From the NCBI GenBank assembly GCA_020740775.1, contig JAHEWK010000026.1:186001-250000 (forward strand): 64,000 nt of DNA, given 5' to 3'. Within the stretch, counting starts at the first letter, position 1. The number at the start of each line of letters is the position of its first letter. The notes under the pieces are model-generated. The model was given only the letters and a program-made list of their open reading frames with translations. It was not told the origin of the DNA and did no database searches. A program made the translations under genes and the position numbers. Source of the DNA: Ilyonectria destructans. Its lineage: Eukaryota > Ascomycota > Sordariomycetes > Hypocreales > Nectriaceae. This document shows, in pieces, positions 1 through 13,144 of this stretch.

Positions 1-524
1 ATAACGACGGCGATGAATGTGGCAATAACAGCCCACCACAAGGTAATGACGGCAACTCTCCCCCATCTGAGATGACTGACCAGTCGCGAGTAAAAGGCCA
101 GCAAGCAGAGCTTCAACGTCCACAAACTACAGACTATTTTAGCACCCGTAAGAACCGTGGTCGGCGAGAAGAAGCCCTACAACAGCGCGTAAAATATACG
201 CACCGGGACCAGAAGCTTCAGTGCCAGCTCCCAATCCTGGTTGATCTGACCCACGGTCTTTCCCAACTCTGCTGCGTCCTGCGCCGTGGCCGGGTGGTGC
301 GACGTCGTCGGGTTCAGCACGAAGCTATACGTCATCAGCAGCGTGCGCGCGACAAGCGGCAGAAGCGCAAAGGTCATGTAGGTGTCGTCGACGCGCCATC
401 GCCGGTGGCAGCGAGGATGTTGCTTGCACGGGCAGAGGAATCGGTAGGCGCAGCGGGTGAGGATGAGGACGCCACAGATGGCCGCCGTTGCGATGACGAG
501 GTTTATGTGTGAAGGAAGGGCCAT
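1..524 (-). CDS. PTH11-like/rhodopsin-fold integral membrane protein, 5' part
   Basis: Two exons of a gene that continues past the left edge. Exon 1 is 524-181; the in-frame stop right after it lies in a 54-nt intron (180-127, donor GTAGGG, acceptor TAG). Exon 2 is 126 to beyond 1. The spliced frame reads RIFYALF then LWTLKLCLLAFYSRL, the usual TM3 region of fungal extracellular-loop-lacking rhodopsin-like proteins. At least three hydrophobic segments are visible: residues about 8-26, about 48-68 and the LWTLKLC region. I chose the ATG at 524 (MALPSH); an upstream in-frame ATG at 572 is possible. These proteins are plasma-membrane proteins of mostly unknown role; some are putative receptors. 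No ligand can be inferred. Confidence 0.75.
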
Positions 525-572
525 TATCGGTGACGTGCTGTGCGAGATCTGTAAAGGATGATGGGAACGCAA

Positions 573-3500
573 CGGTTCCCCGTGCTTGAAGACATCAGGA
601 GGATGGACAAAGATCGATTATAGATGGGGAACACCCATGACCTAGAGGGCCAAGGCCACGAGTCATGAACATGTCAAATGGTGTCAAATGTTCAGCTCCG
701 ATCTCGTGGTCTGAGCTAAAAAGGAAGCGATCCAATCATGAGACTTCGTCTCCTCTCAAGCCCCTAGCAAGCTTGAAATGAACCCTAGATGGGGTCAATG
801 CGGGGGAGTTGATCCCAGGGAAAGAGTCCCAAGAGCTTATCTGTGAGGATTAGCCTTTGTTGGAGCACCTACCCCTTCGGTAACGAGGCTCCCGAATAGG
901 TCACAGCCGCGGTCGATACTAACTGTCACGATGACCTGACACACGTGGCTATCGGCCGAGAATGTGGACGAAGGGAGATGAGAAAGAAGACATGCCATTG
1001 CGTAACCTGATACTTGCGAGAGGCCAAATGCCAATCGTGTTCGAGGCAACACCCTCGATTGGTCCCAGTCAAGACGAATGGTTTTGGGACCGAGCTTGTG
1101 GGAAAAGCCCGCAACAATCCATTTGGCCCTCGAGATCGTCGAAGAGTACATAGTACCGCATCTACGGCGCTGATCTGACCCTGTTGGCTGCGCCCTCTTC
1201 AGCCAACGGCGGCTGCATCCGGAAGCTAATCAAGCAGTAAAACGAAACGGCCGAACCGAGGAACATGGATAGGTTTGGCCCCTGTGCAAAGAACTGCCAC
1301 CTGCCAATACCCCTGGCCCCTATTGTTCCAGGCCTGATCCCTGGAATTGGACTGACGACTCGTCATCAGAGATAACGCGGTTATGGCGGTGGCATGGTTA
1401 TTGTTGTCTCTCATTTGAGGCCTGCCTCAATGTGGTTGCCGCCCCCTTCCCCTAGCAATTGACCGAGTCAGCTTCAAGGTTCTGGAACCTCAGCGTCGGC
1501 GAAAGAGCACGAGTCTATGAACCTCGACCCCAGCGCGTTCCGGCTGAGGGCGTGAGCTACTACGCACTATGTAGTTATTTCGCCCGGCTATCGCAGCTAG
1601 CGAGGGCCACTCCCCCACGAACCCATCAAGGCGGGGCTTTGGATCAAGGTGCTATGACACAATCCCACGCCTTGGGGTGATTTAGCTGACACCGAGTCTC
1701 ATGTCGGGTTTTCCTGTCGCTGACTCATGAGCGATTGAAAGCGTCATCTCAGAAGCGCCAAGTGAGACAAGCAGATCATATGATGTCCTGTTGCGCGCAA
1801 AAACAGGTTGATCTCGATGTTAGCATGCCTTCTCAATTAAACAAAGAAAAGAACTCTGTTCTTCTTGACTCCATTCATTTCACGCGTTTCGTTGACTGAG
1901 AGATCAAATCCAGGAATCACAGCCAAGGGGCAGTATTCTAGAAGGCTGGTCGCGTTGGAAGCGTCCATTCATCATTGGTTCTGTTGCTATCCTGGTTTCT
2001 TGCTCCACGCCCGCACTACGTTAAGCCACATGCAACCTCCCCCCATGCGGGATTTAATTGATTGAATCCAGGCCGACTTAGTGGGGGGAAGAAAACGGAA
2101 AAGGCATCTGTCTGCCCTCTGTAAAGGCGATCGAGTGCAAGGCCATCGCCATTGATGCCGGGGCAGGGGAACAACCTCGCCGCGCTATAAGCACTGATGA
2201 GTACATTTGAATTTTGGAGTGCTGCAAACGATGAGGGCTTGACGATAAAACGATCAACTATGAGAATCATCGAACGACATGGCCTACAGCAACTCAGCCT
2301 GCGAAATGGTACCTTATTTGAAGGCTCTGAGGAGGCATTCTTCGATCGAGTTTGCAAGCTCCCTAGCAGATCTGTCCGATCACTTTGATCCGTCACTTCA
2401 ACCTTCCACCTTGCCTCGCTACCGTGAATGCCAACTTCCGTCCAGGGTAGGCCACTCACCCATCGTGTTGCTGACTACGTAGCCAAGTCGACTTGGGAGC
2501 CCATAGGTAGGTAGGTTTTTATTCGCCCGGGGGGACACACCCCAGAGGCCCTTTGCACTAAGCTGTTTCCGTTTCGTACAGAGTTTCCATAATCACCCGA
2601 AGCCCAACAATTTTCACTTTGAATGACTGATCCAATCTGGTGTATGATTGATAATGTTACTTGTCGGAGGAACAATGTAAATCCGGCCTGAATGCCACAG
2701 GCAGCCGGAAAGGCCGCAGCCAAGTCGAGCCCTGCTACCGCATACAGCACCTACGCGGCGATGGATCCACATACCGAGATGCAGATCTGCGCCCTCACTT
2801 CCGAACACCACAAGCGACCCCATTATCTCGGGACCCCAGATCGGGCCCACACATCTGATAAACGAAATCAACTCGATTCGTGTTTCGGCAGCATAGCTAG
2901 TTAGTTATGAGCGTAAGGATTCACATGTGTGGGAGTCACAAGTACTGGGAAATTGAGAGTAGTAGTTTTGTCAAGCGTGCCAGAGAAGACCATGGCTTTA
3001 CTCAATATTCTCTTGAGCCTGGATGCGACAGTGGATCTAGGTGGTGGAGCTGGTCGCGAGTCACGATCTTGGCTGGAGGTGGAGAGAAATTGAAACCATT
3101 AGCGGATCATGGGGGGTTCTTGTCCGGCGGGGTAGCCTGTCTGTGTGTTGAGGCATTTAGTACTTGTCATTGGCTTGTGTTTGATGTGATGTGATGGCGT
3201 GATGTGATGGCTGAGGTCTCTTCAATCATGCAGCCCAGTTACCTGTTTTATGCCATACTGTGGACCAACAGGCCGCCGCTTGCAGCAGCCACTTGGTCTA
3301 GACATTGGCACTAACGCCAATAATGACAACCATGACGCGCGTCTGATATAAAGCAGAGCAAAGAGCAAGAAGCAGTTGGTGTCGAATGTCTCAAAACGGC
3401 CGAAGGCGTTTCCACCCATGCATCTACCGTCTGTCAGTCAAACTGTCAAGAGCGGGGCATGCAACATCGCGATCATGAATGTTTCCGCAGTGGAGGCGAG

Positions 3501-3799
3501 GCTGAGGACACCCAGGCCAGGGACCCCTGTCGCGTTCCCAACTATCACAGGCAGGGGGGAATCGGATTGGATACGAGGACCGATGCCAGACACTGCCGAT
3601 ATAAATAATGCTTCATCAAGAGAGCTTGTCGAGGAAGAAATGAACTTAAAAGCTTTCTACTGGTTTATAGCTCACCAGCTGAATTATCTCCCAAAGGCAT
3701 TTATCGCCTACTTATTCCATACAAGACTTGATTTATGAGCTACTAGTGCGCTTGTCAAACAATCTTGGATAAGGAGCCCACACATTCGGCTCTTAGGCC
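573..3799. other. Gene-poor stretch, nothing recognised
   Basis: Only short overlapping frames in all six directions, none with a recognisable domain. A 120-codon frame at 3376-3738 on the plus strand has no family resemblance I can name. I see no tRNA, transposon end or long repeat. Confidence 0.5.
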
Positions 3800-4324
3800 A
3801 TGACTCAAACTCAGCAAGCATCAGTCCAAGCCCGACTTCTTCGTGAGAACGCAGCATCATATCCTCATTATGACTGTTGCTCTGAAGAACCTATCCCTTC
3901 ATTCCTGAATGATCAGGCTGTCCGGGATATCTTACGAGAAGTTGCCACCGGCCAACTTCCTGAAGCAGAGATCAAGTATTTTACGGACGCCTGCCTCGAT
4001 AACGTTACAGCCAACGACAAGCACTTCCTGGCGTTATTTCGTTGGAGGATTGAGATAGTCCCATTCCGTGGAAAGGCTTCTGTACCAATACTCCCACATA
4101 TTGGGGACCACTCACTACGCGGAACAGTCGTAAGTGACATATACCGTGGCTGGGGCCCGGGCATTTCTGAGGATGAGTGTTATGAGAAGGCTAATATGAC
4201 TTTTGTGAGTACAGTCATGGCACTTGGAACTATGGCACTGACTGAAGCACAGCGGCGACTACACCAAACAGTTCTGCTTGTGGGGGATTGCATGGGAGTA
4301 CATATCCGGACATGGAAGAATTGA
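3800..4324 (+). CDS. Hypothetical protein, 174 aa
   Basis: A single open frame with an ATG start and a mixed, protein-like composition. I do not recognise the family. It has no signal peptide or clear membrane segment; the first 120 residues are acidic and soluble-looking. A GTGAGT donor lies in the frame near 4205, and a CTGAC-like branch site with a CAG acceptor follows 48 nt on. Splicing there would remove 16 codons without changing frame, so a slightly shorter product is possible. It stands alone, with no neighbour for more than 1.5 kb on either side. It may be a real orphan gene or a chance frame. Confidence 0.35.
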   Translation: MTQTQQASVQARLLRENAASYPHYDCCSEEPIPSFLNDQAVRDILREVATGQLPEAEIKYFTDACLDNVTANDKHFLALFRWRIEIVPFRGKASVPILPHIGDHSLRGTVVSDIYRGWGPGISEDECYEKANMTFVSTVMALGTMALTEAQRRLHQTVLLVGDCMGVHIRTWKN

Positions 4325-6334
4325 GGGTCATATTGTTTCTTGGAAATTTCTAATCAGACTTCGATAGTAAGCAACAGAGTCAACAGTCTCTTCTTCAACA
4401 TTATAATTCCAAAAACAATTGTGACAGCTTGAGTAACCGGAATGTCTCATGGACGAAATGGTGATTAAATTATGTCAAGTTAAGGACATTTAGTGCTTCT
4501 TGCAATGCTACTTAAGGTGAGATATTTCTAACGTCCAAAACCAGTATACGATGAAGAGCCCAGTGTGGAGAAATTGTTGTAGAATGGCTTTTTATGATGC
4601 GGCGTCTCGTATGAATGAGGGATGAAGAAACAAACCCACTCGGGTGCGGAGATAACACGCAGCCCTCCGCATACGGCCGCATCGTGAGGTAAACAAGCCT
4701 CGTTTCATGCTTTAAAGTGCCTCCTCGCTCATGCTGTAAAGCGCATTAAAACACATTTGTTTCGTCATATCACACCATAGATACAGTACCCCAAGCCAAT
4801 CGCAGACCCTGCTAATAGAAGTCATACAGGATGTACAATTCGCAAACCGGGGCCTAAATAAGATTAACCCTCCACACTAATATGTCGGTTCATCCCTCAT
4901 ATCAGATTCGCGAAGACGGCAGATCCCGTTATGTTAGCCCAAACACCCAGGGCTTCTGTCGTCCCCAGCTCGTCAACAGCAGTCAGAATCAGGATCATTG
5001 AACAAGGGCAGAGCCAAGCTCGCCTTATCCCCTGCCACTCTGACTGCACCTCTTGTCACATGCCGCTTTGACCGCTGTTGGTGGAAGCATAGCGGTCCCG
5101 GCTTGCCCTGTACTGTCTTGATCGATGAGCTAAGAAAGCTTAAATACCCAGCTAGCGTCTTAGTATGCCGCCAAGTGATAGCGGTTACCTGATCATCATA
5201 ATCGTCCCATCTTCAGATTACCCAAACTCCAATCAGACCTGCTCCAGGCCTGATTTCTACTACTAGGCTGTCCGCTCCCATCAAGGGCGAGCGTGTTGCT
5301 GGCACAAAGTCAAACACAGGCCTGATTTCAAGGTTACTTTTGCGCTCTAATAGCGGTCCTCTTAGCACGATGTTCAAATGAGAAATGTTGGGTGCCTGGC
5401 TCTACTAGGGTTATTCTAAGGCTGTCATGGGCACCTGGTTTGTGACTAGAGAGTCTAGAATCCCATGCGTCGTAATCACACTTCTAGGAACGTGGAGAAT
5501 GGCACAAACGTGATGCAGTGGAATGCATGGCCTCCACTTATGTTGAATCTTAGCTTGATGCCTGATATCGAGGCGGGATATCTAAGCTGGACACGGACAG
5601 AGAGAGAGTAAAGAACAGCTGGATGAAGAGAGGCATTTGGGGTAGGAAATGGAGTATACTGCCTGGGATGTCCTGGAAGCATGAACAGCCCCTCGAGGAG
5701 ATGCTTCGTGAAGCGTTGGGCGATGGTGCTACCCCCTATTCTCGCGAGCGCGCTCGGGGACGATAGGTATGGAACGGGCGAAGTACCTCCCCAGTAGATG
5801 TTCGGGGCCCTCTTCCCACCATAGCATTCTGGACCGTCCCACCTTTCTTTGGTTGCCACCTAACTTGATTTTGAAGTGACGTCTCCCATAAGGCTTCTCA
5901 GGCAAATAGAATCAGGCTCTGGCCACGAGAACGCCTCATGGTGTGAACGTGCCTAGCCCCTGAACTAAGTCGTGAGGGGCAACATCTTTAGCGCCGAGCC
6001 TTCTGGATTCACTCAGCTCGATCCTTTCCTAAGACAATAAATCCGAGGGGATGCATACGCCAAGTTTCATTCTCCACCCCTCTTGCAGAAATTACCGCTG
6101 TCCAGCGAATGACCCTTTTATCGTCGGCTACTGACGCCTGGGTTATCCGGGGATATCGACAGGTGCGAACTAGCGGGCCGGAGGTAAACATTGGTGTCCG
6201 AATGGACCCAAGAGTCGTAGGGGGCTCTGTGAATATAAGTGAGCAGGTTCTATTTGTCAAAAGAATGGACTCCGCATATAGAATTGCTCTTTAGAGTCGG
6301 AAATCCCGGACCCACTAGACCTTTTGCTGCAGAC
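4325..6334. other. Intergenic, nothing recognised
   Basis: Moderately AT-rich with only short frames. The 127-codon minus-strand frame at 5476-5859 shows no known domain and I do not call it a gene. Confidence 0.45.
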
Positions 6335-6939
6335 ATGTCTGTATCTCCTACATATAAAGGCTATGTCGCCTCGACGCAAGACGCCCTCATCCTATTTGAG
6401 GCATGCCTCATCGGCCAGCTTAACCACACCAGTCGACAACTGCGTGAGGATGAGCGACCCTCCCTGGTCGTGAGTGGGAACGTCTTCGTCTACGAGCAAC
6501 ATTCGTCTGGCATCGTTCGCTGGGCCGACGGAATTCGGTGGGGAGCTCCGGAAGTCGTTAACGATTTCCACTTATACCGGCGATCGGTTGCTGATCTCGA
6601 AGCTTCTGAGTGTGCTGCCCAACAAGGCGGCGGCGACACCTCTCGTAAGCGGACAGGACTCTTGATAATTTGCTAGAGATGAACGGAAGCACTGATGTAG
6701 GTCATTTTTTAGGTGCTTTGGACTTCCCAGATCGGAAGTATACGATTAGCGTAACGGTCCGCGGCATTTCGCACCATCTCGTGGGGTATTTCACCTTAAG
6801 GGCCGCCCTAGCTGGTGAATTACTGGTCCCAACTCTAGACCCGCGGCTGTGTACCTTGTCTCCTCGCGAAGAGCTCTTGAGTCAGAGGTTCATTGCGCCT
6901 GCGGAAAATGGAGATGATGCGCACCAGAACGAATCGTGA
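6335..6939 (+). CDS. Gti1/Pac2 (WOPR) domain protein, compact form
   Basis: WOPR proteins are fungal DNA-binding regulators of morphology, sporulation and pathogenicity (Wor1, Ryp1, Sge1, Gti1, Pac2). Exon 1 (6335-6644) starts MSVSPTYKGYVASTQDALIL and carries the hallmark FEACL, SGNVFVYEQHSSGI and RWADGIRW blocks of the first WOPR half. A 68-nt intron (6645-6712, GTAAGC to TTTTTTAG) joins in frame to exon 2 (6713-6939), which carries the second half: KYTISVTVRGISHHLVGYF, then a LLVPTLDPRL segment. A second TAG acceptor 12 nt upstream would add four residues. The product is 178 aa, essentially the DNA-binding domain alone. Typical Sge1-type proteins are much longer, with a low-complexity tail missing here. 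It may be a functional short paralogue, a dominant interferer or a truncated copy. Confidence 0.85.
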
Positions 6940-9900
6940 ATTAACACCATTCTGAGCGGGTTGTTCTGGCTTGGGTCTTTAGGTCCACCGAACGCTCTCT
7001 GCCTTTCTACTCGAGGCAAGTGGTTTCTATTTGTTGCCAAACCTTTTATACGTTTGTCATCTCGCTGACCGTTGGAAAAAGATTGTACGAACACTCGCCG
7101 CTCACAATCCCATGTATTAACTTGTGGGCGCATTGTCTTTTCCAAAATTGACAGAATTTGAGCCAGTGTTTTGTTTTACCTCATTCATTGTTAAGTCTGG
7201 CCGTTCGACTGAGCGCCACTTCTGGTTATCGTTAGAAAACTATTTTGGATGTTGGACTGAAGGCGGAGAAGGAGCTCTGGGTGACCGCAGCTTTCCATTG
7301 TATTTCGCAAGACTATGAACGATCCGAAGAATATATCGCTCTCCTCACTCAGAGATACGTCTTGACTAGCTCGATTGACGATCGGATTGTAAATGGCCCT
7401 TCGGGATTACGCTTCGCCAAACGATCTCACAATCTCGGTCTTTGGTGTGTGAGCTGCTACTGCAATTGGCACGCACGAGTACACCGAGATAACTCATCCT
7501 ATTCAATAAATCATACCTTGTAGCTCATTTGCTCCGATTTAGAAGTACTCATGCGGGTGTTGCGGAGATATGAGTCCACCAGGTGCAGGTTTTACGCACA
7601 CAAGCCGGTGTAACAGGATTAATCTGGGTGGTTTGGAGGCGGTATGGATTTGTCAGCACTGATAGAGTTGAGGCATGGACTTAGTTGTTCAATCTACGTC
7701 TCCTCGACTCGTCGGCCGTGTCACGGAGGTGTCGCGCCCGGGGCGGTCCTACCGAGTTGTCTCCGCTGTGGAGGCAGTGACCTGAGCTAGGTTGATGACG
7801 TTGAAGAAATCCGATACCACCGAAACGGCCTCTTCGTCTTCGAGGGCTAGACGATGGTTAATTGATGGAGTTCCTGGTTCGAATCCCACGTGTCGCCCCT
7901 GTCGCTCGAAGTGCGCCTCACGGCCCTGAATCGAGAGTTTAGAACGTGAGTCTGCATCGATTGAGAGGTAAGACAGGTCGATGGTGCCACGTATGATTCT
8001 GCTTCAGGCAGGTTCTTATCTTATGACGGCACCGAGCTGGAGTACTAGCAGCAGAGCAGATCTCAGCACCTAAAGCCCCTACTGGTGGGCGCCTGAAAAT
8101 CGGCCCCCCCGTGGTCGCTCCGCTCCCTAGGGGGGGTCACTGACAAGGAAAAGGTGCCCTTGACTCGGAAAAATCCGGTTGGGCATGACAAGGGTCGCAG
8201 ATCTGGGGTTCTTCGGCGCGAAACCTTGTTCCTGGGACCCAGGATCTGAAAACGCCATCGTAGTCTGAACGTTGTACCGTAAATGCTGCCACAGGACCCT
8301 TGGCATCCCCGAGTCACTAGCCCAGTGTCCGTGCGCAATGCAATGATGGTACGAACGGCGCTCTCCCTGCTGTGTTACCGTAGCGCCGACGGAAGTAGAG
8401 TTCATTTCCTAGCACTGGACCCTTTGTTCTGATCGATGTTGTTGTTGTTGCTGCTGTTTATAACCATTCTCGCTAGCATGTCCAACCCTCCTTTGTCAGA
8501 GGCACCCGTCGGCACTCTGGAGTAACGCTATACTCGATGACTGCTCGCAGCTTGCTAATAAACAATGTATCGTCAGGTAGTTAGCAAGGATCGAGGAGCG
8601 TGGCGTCCTTAGCGTGGAGACTTCCCAAGCCTCAGTACTTCGTAATCACAGCCCGTGCAGGGGTGAAATTTGGGTTTGCGCTACTGTCCATTCCACCGCA
8701 TTCTGTAGTCCATGTCATGCCCCATGTCGAGACCAGGCAGGAAGGGCGCCTCAAAAGGCATCCAATCGCCGTAAGAGCGATGCGCTCCCTCCACGACGGC
8801 AAGGGCGCATGCGCATGCTTTTTTCTCTCTTCGATGAGCGACTTTTGACTCTGTCGATTTGTGATTGGTGAGGGTTGGAGTTGTTAGTACGAGTGTGTCT
8901 GTCTATGAGTGGATGTCTTGGATGCGGTGTGTGTAAGTGGCGGGTGACGCAGCCAAAAAGAACACAAGAAGACGGCCGACCTAGTGAAGAGCAACCCGAA
9001 CCCCAACCCCCAAGCTTCTCCTCGGCCAGAACCATGCCCTTAGCTATCAATACAACTCGATTACCTTCATCTACGTGGCTTTAAAATGTCGACTCAATTC
9101 ACGGAGCTAGCTGGTACCGCCCTCTGTGTCATGTAGTTCTGGATCACCTAATACCCCGAGATATGATAAATCACAAATACCACTTGACTCAAATACGAAA
9201 AACTTAGGGCGGGTCATGAAATTTCATGTCCGTCTTGCGTCAGGGCCGCGCGTTGACTGAGGCGTCTTGGGGAAAGCCCGCTATTTTGATGCTACATCCT
9301 TGCAAAGATCGAGGAACCTAGAACATCGTTTTCTGTACCAAGCTAGGCTGACTGGCGGAGTTCCGGCCGCCATGCCTAGCTTAAGTTGCTCTTCCTAACC
9401 CCCGCTCCACAAGAGCACGGGGAACTACCGTATCGACTCAAAAGAGCACCTAATTGGCTTATAAACCAGCTGTAATGCTTGACAGTTGTGCGGAAATGGG
9501 CTTGCGAGTGGAGTGACTGTTGTGGACGTTCGAGTCAGCCAGGAGCCCAGCGTAAGAATCAGAGTTAGGTGGCGGCAGAAATGTCAATAGATGCAAGTCT
9601 AAAATGCCATAGAGCTGACATCCTGCGCCCCTTTTCCTTGCCGCACCAATCAGCTCTGGACGTATCCCCAGGGTGTGATGATTGAAGTTCGGACAGAAAG
9701 CCGCTAAGCAAGGCGATAAGGTAGACTAAATTGTTTCAATAGGAAGGAGAGAAAATCAGCTGCGCTAGGTGACGAGAAAAGATGGTTGTAAAGTTTACCA
9801 TTGTTCTGGATCGATCATGATTTCAAGCTATTTGCTTCGTGCAACTGCAGACGACGACAAGCATGCTCTTCACCGAGCGGCATAGCTTTTGCAGCTGATT

Positions 9901-11553
9901 CGGGTAGTTTGCTACATTCCGCTGTAAAGGTGTCAGCGTGTCAGCCACCGAGTGTTTACCAGACTGATTGCTCGTCATGTATTGTGATCTTCTCGGGCAA
10001 CGACACGCCGTCTGCGGCATTCAAAATCTACTCCTGACTCGGTGGACCTTGATTGCCACGAGAAATTATAAACTCAACAAATGGTACAGCAAGCAGCATC
10101 TAGAGTGAAGGTCGGGATTTGGTGAAGATTTTGCGACACACGCTCCGACTGCCGAGCCTCCCAATCTGCAGGCTCGGACTCGCCTCAAGCGTCGTTTTTT
10201 CCTTGTTTTCTTTGCTCCAATAGTATATAGCTAAGACTACACCCAAGTAATGCTCTTCTAAGGGGGGTGGAAGTGAAGTTGCCACCCAGCCTGCTGAGAG
10301 ATCACTTGCAGAATGAGCGAATTTTGTGTCGCATGAGGGAATACGAGGACACAAGGTAAAGTTTGGAGCCAGTCAGCATCCCCACAACCCTCATTTTTCC
10401 ATATACACCGACGGTAGAAATCCTTGGCACCGGTGAGGCTTCCCATGGATTGAGTGCTCACAGGACGTTGCAGCGGAACGTCGGCCATGCCACCGCGCGT
10501 GCGAGTTGGTTCTTACACGGTCGGCTCATGCCCTGTGAAATTGATGATTAGGACATTGATGCAGAATTCTGCTGTAGCCGTGATAGCCACGGCACTAGAG
10601 TGCTCAAGGTGGGTGGGCTGCAAGAGCACATTCTCATCAAGGCAGGGCGCAAATGTCGCTAGTCAGCGCCACCAGAAACGGTCATCTCCACCGAGGCCCC
10701 CCTCCCTTTCAACATGTGCTGCCTCATTCATGACTTAAGGCGCCAAACAATTACTCAAAGATACCGGGGGAGAGACCGTCCGGCCGTATCAAGACATGCA
10801 ATCGCTTCGGTGGTACCTCCTGATTGCGAGCAACAAGCAGCATTCTGAGTGGAAGGGAAAATGCTGTCTTCAAGCCGGTCACGAGTACTGGGTCAAGCGT
10901 AGGAAGGTTCTGGAAGAAAGGCCTCTGTTACTCGATACCGGTCTCCTGCGCAAAATTGAACACGGGTAGGCTGGGTCTGGTCATGTCAACAGATAAGGCT
11001 TCCACGCATCCTGTCCGTTGCCCATTGCAAAATTGACCGGTCTAGGGTCCGAAGAAGCACCACCTCTGCCTAATGATGAAGTTTTCCACGCATGTTCCAT
11101 TCCGTTGCAGATAATGGGCCTATAAAGTACTTTCTGCTTGCTCTTAGGAGTGTGTTGCAACTAGCTCTTGGCGATGTACATGCCGTTTTGATGGTCGCCT
11201 TGGCCCTGCATGGCCCTCTCACCGGTAGGGTGGTGAACCTTCAACCTACATATATCCGTGCCTCGGAGCATCTACCCCGTAAAAGACAACGTTGAAGTGG
11301 ATTGAAGATTGGGTTGGAAGGTCGGAGCTAGGGGGTCAGGCCGCGAATGCAGTTGGGAACCAGGGGGTACCAACCAGTGGGCCTACCCTTCTGATGCTGA
11401 ATGCCGCCCTGGAGCACTTAAAGTAGCCTCTCTGCACCTCGTGTTTGCCCTACAAATTGCAAATTCAGCTGAACTTTCGTGAGGTCTACAAGTCGAGCAA
11501 TTCTAAGCCGCACCTGGAAGAATTGGTTAGAGGACGAATGACCGAAGGGCACT
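6940..11553. other. Long gene-poor stretch
   Basis: About 4.6 kb with only short frames (longest about 99 codons) and no recognisable domain. A GGTTCGAATCC string near 7880 resembles a tRNA T-loop, but no paired cloverleaf surrounds it. No transposon termini were seen. Confidence 0.45.
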
Positions 11554-12436
11554 TTGCGTATCAAGATGAATTCGCCTCAAGCCCGCAAGAGAAAGTTCGC
11601 TAGACGGAGCAAGAAAGGTTGTCAGTGGTGCAAACAGAAGCATATTCGATGCGACGAACAAAGGCCTGCCTGGTATGTATTCTCCCCAAGCCTCATTTCC
11701 ACCCCGGATCCCACGTGGAGGCAAATACAAGCATTGTATCCCTTCGTGAACCTCGATTATATCTTGACTATGTTGGGTGAATATGACTGACATTTATCAC
11801 TTTGCAGCTTGAGATGCCGTCAAAAAGGGAACGATTGCATTTATCCGACTCCTGAGTGCGCGCTGTCGCACAGCAAGTGTGAACGAGGCCCAAGCAGCAA
11901 CGCCAACAGCAACACCCACGTCGCAATCGTCGAGCCTTCGCAGGTCATGGGATATTACCCTTTGGTGCCTAATAGCCACACAGGAAGCTCTTTCGAAGTG
12001 CCTTTCCAGCTGCCGTGAGTGCCACCAAAGTATTCATGATGTGTTTTAGAATAAGACGGTTGACTTGTCTCGCCTAGTTTCCCACAAAGCTACCCCGGGC
12101 TGGAATTGTATAGCGCCGTAGCAGGAGTTTTGAACGTACGCTTGTTTTGCAATCCTCGAGCTAAATGGTAGCCAGCCAAGACTTGCGCTAATCACTGAGT
12201 AGGGTTGGCAAGCTGAGCGGGATGTCCGCACCGATGAGCACGCGTATGGCGAATTGGGTATGCTGACGAGTCCCGAATCCCATGAAATAAGGCTGGACCT
12301 CGTTCCTACGGCACAGGCGTCTGAGTTTGGGCTTCAAGCGATGCCATTTCCAACCATGGACGGCAGCGCGGCTACGGCGGAGGTCCACCCACATCTGAAC
12401 TTGCAGGATACTGTTTTCAGTATGGTTACTCATTAG
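11554..12436 (+). CDS. Short Zn2Cys6 transcription factor-like protein
   Basis: Four exons join in frame: 11554-11672, 11808-12014, 12078-12135 and 12203-12436, giving 205 aa. Residues about 15-50 form a complete C6 zinc cluster, CQWC-x6-C-x6-CLRC-x6-C, preceded by a basic RKRKFARRSKKG stretch. The first intron splits the fourth cysteine codon, which supports the splice. Relatives with this start normally run 400 aa or more and carry a C-terminal helical regulatory domain. Here the frame ends about 150 residues after the finger, so the effector domain is missing. The remainder is Ser/Pro-rich and acidic. It lies 0.7 kb from the dioxygenase gene, tail to tail. Either a DNA-binding-only protein or a truncated relic. 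Confidence 0.65.
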
Positions 12437-13144
12437 CCCGCGTGATAACCCTTTGGTGTGTGACACGGCAGTATTCTTGCGGAAAGACGAGAAAGGAAGA
12501 GAATGCAATGACAAGAAGAGAATGAATGTCCGTATCACAATGCTATCTTGCTTCCCCAGGTGCTGTGGCAGGTTGCGCCGCCGTCGGCGAATGAATGCGC
12601 CATCACACATGCATTATGAAGCAGGCCCTGGTTGTTTCGAACTGGCGTTGTACCAAGTACGAAGGTCATTTGTTTAATCTGGCTTCGCAGGGGTGTGTCA
12701 AGCCAAGGATCGCTGTTGCAGGGTATGGACGATCAAATCCTCCCCCAACAGCACGCACTAAGCCAGTTTTCATCCTAGGACAATTACAAATTAGGCTCCT
12801 AAATTGATGACGTATGACATGATCGAGCTCATCGTGGACCCGGCGCGTCATGCACGAGCGGCACATGGGCGGCAATGCGGATGCTTCCCGCAGTTCAGCT
12901 GCAAGGATTAGCCATGGTGAGGTGTTGACGTGGTCCAGAGCGAGTGGAGCGGCTCTGATCCATTTCTAGGCATTGTTGTGACGGGCATCCAGGACGCGGA
13001 GGGATTGTGAACAAGAGGGATTGTGAACAAGTAGGAAGCTAAGGTTTGGTATTTGGACCAAGATAGCAAGAATTTTGACGGCAGAGAGAGAACCTAACGG
13101 TAGAAATACGGTGTGGTTTCTAATTAGGAACAACCCGTATGACT

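Noticed and set aside
5476..5859. A 127-codon minus-strand frame
   Set aside because: No domain, no supporting neighbour, and composition not distinct from other chance frames in this stretch.
7840..7905. tRNA-like GGTTCGAATCC string
   Set aside because: No complementary T stem or acceptor stem could be formed around it, and no D-arm signature lies upstream.
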